NCBI GenBank assembly: GCA_014529385.2
Contig: CM043943.1
Coordinates: 97,860,855-97,922,854 of the forward strand
Direction of reading: 5' to 3'
DNA from: Adiantum capillus-veneris
Taxonomy: Eukaryota; Streptophyta; Polypodiopsida; Polypodiales; Pteridaceae
Length of the DNA stretch: 62,000 nt
In this document: positions 56,808-62,000 of the stretch, in pieces
Position numbering within the stretch: the stretch's first letter is position 1
Layout: each line of letters begins with the position of its first letter
Notes under the pieces: model-generated
Database searches by the model: none
Told to the model about the DNA's origin: nothing
The model's input: only the letters and a program-made list of their open reading frames with translations
Position numbers and translations under genes: made by a program

Positions 56808-58035
56808 ATGGCACAACACAATCAAGAGAATAGGATTAATGTTGACAGCTTAGATTTACCACATGGTGTAACCCCTGATGATGGTCAAAGAATTTTCAAC
56901 TATCTTGTTGGCAAGCTTCACTTGACAAGCTATGGGAAACCCTACTTTGCAAGCAGAGGCTCAAAGCCAAATACGAGCTCTTTAAGTTCCTTCATGTGCT
57001 CAAGAAGAAAGAATTTATGTGAGGCCTCCTAGTGTGACCTCCAAAAGAGGAACCTCTTTGGGAAATTAGGAGGAAATGTTGGAGGGACCTCCAAGGAAAG
57101 TTGTTCAAGAAGAAACTATGTGTCAAGAACTTTCAAGGCAGAGGTATAAAAGTGACACCCCCATAACTCTGAAAGTGATGTGGCCCCAATAAGACAATGG
57201 GCAAGGCAATTACCCAACCATCCCAAGAAGAAGAGGAAATCGTTAGGCATCCCCCCCAATTCCAATCCTAATATGGGAGAAAATAACTCAAGAAGGAGGA
57301 AGCAAAGAAAATGATCACTATCCTCTCCTTCTCCTTCTTGGTTGTCCTCGTCTTCCTATAAGGAGAGCAATGACTTCTCATCCAAGAAATCAAAGAGGAG
57401 AGGCAAACAAAGAAGCTATGCAGCATGGAAGAGGTTATTCAAGCTAAAAAAGTGAAAAGAAAGAATATCACTTTTCATACCTACGATGAAACCTTTGGAG
57501 CAACTAATAAAGTGTTAGCTTTTATCCAACAATTTGACATGCTTTTGGAGATGAAGATTTATCAAAATCTTCAAAGCTACAAAATTTCTCCATGCATTTC
57601 AAACATTCACAGTTTGTCAATGGTGGGCAATATTTCATACCCAAGGCAAATCTACAAAGACATAGAAGGCCTTGAGGATTGCACTTCCTCTCAAGTGATG
57701 CCAAAGACAAAGTCCTTACAAAATGGCAAAGTTTGAAGATGGCACCCTATGAGTCTATTCAAAAATATGTAGGTAAGTTTTGGGAATTGCATCTCAAAGC
57801 CATTGTCTACAAGAAGATATACTTTGCAGAACAAAAGCATAATTTTGTGTCAACCTATCAAAAGAGATGAGAGATTATGTCAACTCTCAAAGGCCCAAAA
57901 CTATCTCAGTAATCATAAATCACACGGTGATTGCCTCCATAATTCACCTCCAATAAGGAAATAAGAAGGGCCCCAAGACTACAAGAGATAATAAAAATTG
58001 AGCAAAGGGAGAAGAACAATGTGATGCAAAATTCT
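56808..58035 (+). pseudogene. gag: Element I gag, 5' part
   Basis: ATG at 56808 (MAQHNQENRINVDSLDLPHG). Multiple shifts. The gag core is recognisable in VLAFIQQFDMLLEMKIYQ, then in another frame FVNGGQYFIPK, then DKVLTKWQSLKMAPYESIQ and YVGKFWELHLKA. It is interrupted at 58036-58040 by element H. Confidence 0.6.
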
Positions 58036-58040
58036 TCCAA

Positions 58041-58358
58041 TGTAAAGTGTGAGCTTTGTCCTAAGGTGTGAGTCAAGGAGAGGAGAGTGGATTTATCCCA
58101 CATACTGTGGAGCAAGGCTGTAGAGCTACTTAAAGCTCATTTCTTGAATCAATAAACAACAACTCATTTTGCACTACATGCTTGTCTATGGTGAGCTTGT
58201 GCTAAGCTAAGTCAATACTCAAGATTGTGTTTATGAGTCCAAGCTAATCTATCTTGGAACCTGATTCACTTGAGTGATAACCTTGCTTACACACACTCAC
58301 ACACTTGCACCATGTTTCTCTTTCATCCACCATAGCTAGCACGATCCAAATCCTAACA
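58041..58358 (+). repeat. 5' LTR of element H
   Basis: 318 bp, apparently identical to the 3' LTR. Contains CAATAAACAACAAC, a possible polyadenylation-type signal. Confidence 0.92.
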
Positions 58359-58360
58359 TT

Positions 58361-58373
58361 TGGTATCAGAGCC
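58361..58373 (+). other. Primer binding site of element H
   Basis: TGGTATCAGAGCC, two bases after the LTR, is the classic plant initiator-tRNA-Met complement. Confidence 0.92.
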
Positions 58374-58577
58374 ATGGTGTGCTAGCTAGGATTATCATTA
58401 TGCATTAGTGTGTGTTAATCATTAGCATCTCCATTAGATGGATTAGCATTTCATTATCACGGCCCATTAACATTCTTCATGACTAGTTGCATCTCACTAA
58501 TTAGGCCTTAATCTAGTTGTGTGTGGGCATGTCCTTGGCACACCCAAGAGGCCACTACCCTCCATGGCTAAATAGGC

Positions 58578-59356
58578 TTGATTAGAGAGAAGATTAGCAT
58601 TCAATTTTGCATTTGTAAGCCATTCCTGTGTCAATTTTCTAGTGATTTGCACCTCCAATTAATCTCTCCACCTTTGCAATCGCCTGACAACATTGACCTC
58701 ATCTCGAACTGCTCGACGCAAGCTCTCCGTAGAGCCTTCAAGCCCTGCAATCCGAGCTCAAAAGCTTCTCAAACTCCATTTTCAAGATTGCCTATATTTA
58801 GGTGTGTGTGTGTGTGGGAAAGGGCCTGCCGATTTGGCTTAAGAACGTATTTTTTTGGAGGCACTTCACAAGGAAGCACTTTGGCTTGTTGGCTAGCCCA
58901 AAATAGCATGTCCATTATTGGCTTGAGGGTCCGAGGTTCAAATTGTCACACTTTATTTGGGCGCCCATTGGGCGGACCTCAAATTGGCGCTAGATCTTTT
59001 TGAACTCTAGTTTCGAGTCCACTGGGGCAGATTCCCACAGGCGGCAGCACCTTGGCCTTGCCCTTTTTTTTGCCCGTTGCCCGACGCCCCTGCCCTGCTG
59101 CCCGGCCGTGCCTGCGCTTGCCGGACGCTGCCCCGACTACCCGGCCCGCCTGCCCAATTGGCTGTCCGCTTGCCCGTTGACCCACAAAAGGAACCATTCC
59201 CGCGCTGCCTCGAGCTTTAAAGGCCTTCAAGCCTCGCCTTGCCAACTGGCCCTAGCACCGGGTCCCACCTGCGTGACTGTCGAGCACCTACAAGAGGCCC
59301 AAAGCTCCACGGCACATTTCCGAGGGCTTTTTAAGCCCCTGCTCCCACAAGCATAA
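58578..59356 (+). other. Captured GC-rich sequence in element H
   Basis: It is much richer in C than the surroundings, with many TGCCCG / CCGCTTGCCCG phrases at 59060-59180. Frames on both strands are low complexity. It looks like acquired foreign or host sequence. No gene was recognised. Confidence 0.4.
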
Positions 59357-59742
59357 TCAAGAAGGTGTCTCCATAACCTCCAACTCCCTCAAGGGGACAG
59401 TCCCACGAACCTGCTGCCTCAAGCCGCCAAGACCCTTTAAGGGCTTGCTCCCACAAAGCTACATCAAAGTTTTCAAAGCCTCCCAAAAGGCATTCAAAGG
59501 CAGATCTCATCGAGCCTCAAACTTTTATCGAGCATCCAAGGGCTGCCAAAGGGGCCGTTTTCACCGACCGCGGCATTACCAAGCTTCAAGGTGTTCTTTC
59601 GAGCATCAAAAGCAAAAGCAAAGAATCATTTCCCCTATCTGTGAAGAGGGGCTTCACTGACGGTGAAGAGGAGCTTCACATTTAAGGGAAAATCCAAAGT
59701 ACAAATTCAAATCTTGTAGCCAAGCACAACAAAATTCTCGCA

Positions 59743-59840
59743 ATGTATGTAATAGTATTTGTCTATATGGATGACATTATGTGCTTTTGTGATGGGATAG
59801 AAATTGGCATTGGAGAGTCTCCAAATTGCTAAAATCTCTC
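59743..59840 (+). pseudogene. Copia-type RT fragment in element H
   Basis: YVIVFVYMDDIMCFCDG resembles the catalytic box of Ty1/copia RT (LLxVLYVDDxxxxG), here YMDD. Flanks do not continue the domain and a stop follows within 15 codons. A short relic hinting at a copia ancestor. Confidence 0.45.
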
Positions 59841-60159
59841 CATGCGTGAAGACTTTGTGATAAATTGTATGAGAAACACCGCATGCTTGGGCTCTCGGAG
59901 TATGACCAAGTATGACGCAAGGAATAAAGCCTGATTGTACCACAAAAAGGGGGACAGAAGTACTCGTTCGAGGGGAGGATATGAAGTCAGACCGTGAAGC
60001 AATTGAAAGAAACAGCAGAATCAACGAAGGCAAGAGACCTGACAGAGGATCAGCTCACATAGTAGAAGACAAAAATGACGAAGATGAAGGTAGCTTTTGG
60101 GAAGACCCATTTTGAAGATGCAGACTATCTACTTGTAGAGGAGGACTTTTTCATGTGTG

Positions 60160-60325
60160 GATACCAGCTTATCATCCTGTGTGGACATCACCATCCTTTG
60201 TGGATTGTTCTTGTGTGGATTTTTTTTAACCATCCTGTGTGGATATCACCATCCTTTGTGGACTTTATTTTCCTGTGTGGATATCACCATCCTATGTGGA
60301 TTTTGTTAGCCTGTGTGGATCATGC
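60160..60325 (+). repeat. Minisatellite in element H
   Basis: Five diverged units of CATCCT(G/T)TGTGGAT, each extended by ATCACCATCC or TTTTTTT-like spacers, at about 32-36 bp spacing. Confidence 0.8.
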
Positions 60326-60367
60326 ATCTTCGGTATCTTGTCTTAGTCCAAACCCCGAGGGGAGGAT

Positions 60368-60685
60368 TGTAAAGTGTGAGCTTTGTCCTAAGGTGTGAGT
60401 CAAGGAGAGGAGAGTGGATTTATCCCACATACTGTGGAGCAAGGCTGTAGAGCTACTTAAAGCTCATTTCTTGAATCAATAAACAACAACTCATTTTGCA
60501 CTACATGCTTGTCTATGGTGAGCTTGTGCTAAGCTAAGTCAATACTCAAGATTGTGTTTATGAGTCCAAGCTAATCTATCTTGGAACCTGATTCACTTGA
60601 GTGATAACCTTGCTTACACACACTCACACACTTGCACCATGTTTCTCTTTCATCCACCATAGCTAGCACGATCCAAATCCTAACA
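60368..60685 (+). repeat. 3' LTR of element H
   Basis: 318 bp, preceded by the purine tract and followed by the TCCAA duplication. Confidence 0.92.
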
Positions 60686-60690
60686 TCCAA

Positions 60691-61282
60691 GTCTAACAAA
60701 AACAATCATGAAGCAAAAGCAAAGGACAAAGGCTACAAAGGTAAAAACAAAATATCACCTAAAGAGGTAGAACATTATCGTCAGGATAACAAGTGCTTTA
60801 AGTGGGGGAATCAAGGACATGTTTCATGCATTTGTCCTAAGAGAAGTGAATGTAATGACCCTCCTAGAGCTACCATTATGGAAGCTCCAAAAGGGGAAGG
60901 CAATTGCAAAGGATCGCCACTCTCTTCTCCCTAGGTAAAACTAAGAGAGCATGATGCTTTTGTACTTTTTAATCCTGACTCTACCCACAATTTCATCTCT
61001 ATTGAACTAGCTACTAAGCCTAGGAATTCATGACTTTGAGATGGGGAATATCGGAAATCAAATGGAGATTTCAATTGGAAATAGGCCTCAGTCACTCCGT
61101 TGATTTCGAAGCTAAGACTCCATGTGCAAAGCTATGTAGGCAAAGAAGATTTCTTTATCCCTCCACTCAAACATGAAGATGTTATCCTAGGGTCACCATG
61201 GTTTGATTGCATGGTTGTCACTACGGAGTTTCCTTTAAAAAAAGTCTTCTTTTCCTATAGGGTCAAGGATGTTACACTTTAA
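60691..61282 (+). pseudogene. Element I gag zinc knuckle and protease
   Basis: Lysine-rich SKSNKNNHEAKAKDKGYKG leads to CFKWGNQGHVSCIC, a C-x2-C-x4-H-x4-C knuckle with the second Cys changed to Trp. After a TAG (about 60932) comes VLFNPDSTHNFISIELATK, the chromovirus-type protease site (D-S-G/T-x-x-x-F-I). Then, after more stops, PPLKHEDVILGSPWFDCM, the ILG-x-P-W box. This continues the gag broken by element H. Confidence 0.75.
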
Positions 61283-62000
61283 GTAAATAGTGTGGGTAAC
61301 ACTATACCGCTTGTAGAGACTCAAGCTTTATTCAAAGTAATGAAAATTTATCTTTCTTGCTACATGGTTTTTGTCAAAGAGTTTAGAGAGAGGATGCATG
61401 TGTTCTTTAAGAAGAGGTAAGAAGTGAAAGTAAAGAGGAGTCAAAATTGTCTAGCTTTGTAAATGAGTTTCAAGATGTGTTTACGGATGACATCTGTAAG
61501 GGAGTTACCTCCCAAAAAATGAGGACATCCCTAGAGAGTTACCTCCTAAAAGAGGACAAAATATTTTAATAAGATTAAGGAAACTATATCCATCATGCAA
61601 CAAAAACAAAAGGCTACTCTATTGATAAGCATAGAAGAGCCTTGACCCTTCCAATAGAATGATTGGGTATTGCTTAAGTTTCTCAAAGTACTTCAATAGG
61701 CAAGGGGAAACATGGACACCCAACGGGTCATTATAAATATTATGCTAAGCTAGCAAAAAGATATCATGGCCCATTTGATATCCTTAAGCCAATTGATGGA
61801 GTCAGCTTAGAAGTTAATATTACCTAACACATGGCTCATTCATAACGCCTTTCATGTGAGCCTATTTCAACCTTATAATGCTGAGCCACCCAAAGACACA
61901 ATAATTGAAGATCCATCCAAGTTTGTAGGTCAAGAAGAGATCTTGCAACCCGAGAGCATCCTATGACATGAAGAAAAGGTTCTAAAAGTGGTAATATTAT
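61283..62000 (+). pseudogene. Element I integrase C-terminus remnant
   Basis: Most of pol is gone. From about 61830 the frame reads HNAFHVSLFQPYNAEPPKD, then VGQEEILQPESIL, a TGA, then HEEKVLKV, the conserved end of plant chromovirus integrases leading into the chromodomain. The window ends here. Confidence 0.65.

Larger units (their letters stand above)
58041..60685 (+). mobile_element. Element H: small, recent non-autonomous LTR element
   Basis: Two 318-bp LTRs (58041-58358, 60368-60685), by eye without any difference, begin TGTAAAGTGTGAGC and end ATCCTAACA. The target duplication TCCAA is perfect (58036-58040, 60686-60690). An initiator-Met PBS (TGGTATCAGAGCC, 58361) and a polypurine tract (GAGGGGAGGA, about 60357) are present. 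The 2-kb interior encodes no gag or complete pol, only a fragment resembling copia RT. It contains GC-rich unrelated sequence and a minisatellite. It fits a small non-autonomous (LARD/TRIM-type) element moved by a partner. Confidence 0.93.
56397..62000 (+). mobile_element. Element I: decayed chromovirus-like Ty3 element, split by element H
   Basis: The PBS (56398), gag fragments, a zinc knuckle, a protease fragment and the C-terminal end of an integrase follow in order on the plus strand. RT, RNase H and most of the integrase are deleted between about 61500 and 61780. The element runs off the window. An HVSL-x-x-PY box followed by EEILQPESIL is the typical start of a plant chromovirus chromodomain region. 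Confidence 0.75.

Noticed and set aside
58979-59356. GC-rich frames on both strands in element H
   Set aside because: Both strands stay open only because of biased composition. No domain is recognisable.

Overview
This window is plant nuclear DNA from a large, repeat-rich genome. The signs are nested Ty3-type LTR retrotransposons with plant-style pol domains, a CCCTAAA telomere-type tract, GT-AG introns of 78-95 nt, an eL19 (RPL19) retrocopy and long GT/GA microsatellites. I cannot name the species. A fern or another non-flowering plant is a guess from the style of the elements. No bacterial, organellar, tRNA, rRNA or CRISPR feature was seen, and almost every protein-coding stretch carries stops or frameshifts.

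Layout. (1) 1-3030: unassigned DNA with a fold-back MITE-like unit and a diverged duplication. (2) 3031-18947: element B, a minus-strand Ty3-type element with ~2.0 kb LTRs and only a decayed gag. Its left LTR is interrupted at 3618-13257 by element A, a complete minus-strand Ty3 element (LTR, PBS, gag, PR, RT, RNase H, IN, PPT, LTR). The uninterrupted right LTR of B preserves the empty site of A and proves a 4-bp duplication. Gag-PR and pol of A overlap in the -1 frame at a GGGTTTT heptamer. (3) 18952-26001: unassigned DNA with microsatellites, a terminal-inverted-repeat element, a 5'-truncated eL19 copy and a possible Helitron end. (4) 26002-55128: a pair of ~517-bp LTRs bracketing 28 kb. Inside lie a unique ORF, the multi-gene island F (27.7-39.5 kb), a Tat/Athila-like gag-pol with a second protease-like domain after integrase, and a long extra ORF that looks spliced. 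(5) 56.2-62.0 kb: a decayed chromovirus-like Ty3 element (I) with a duplicated LTR/PBS junction, split by a 2.6-kb non-autonomous LTR element (H) whose two LTRs look identical and which has a perfect TCCAA target duplication.

The most unusual part is island F. It holds about six intron-containing, now broken genes on both strands. One encodes a full-length histone H3-like protein that aligns without gaps to the H3 core from HRY to the C-terminus. Its tail keeps R2, K4, R8 and T11 but has R at position 9 and A at position 10, and it is followed by a long acidic extension. About 29 copies of one ~17-bp motif, alternating in orientation, lie in four clusters, three of them just upstream of F genes. 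My inference is a mobile or endogenised multi-gene unit that carried its own H3 variant and a shared cis-regulatory or replication motif. Its outer borders are not resolved.
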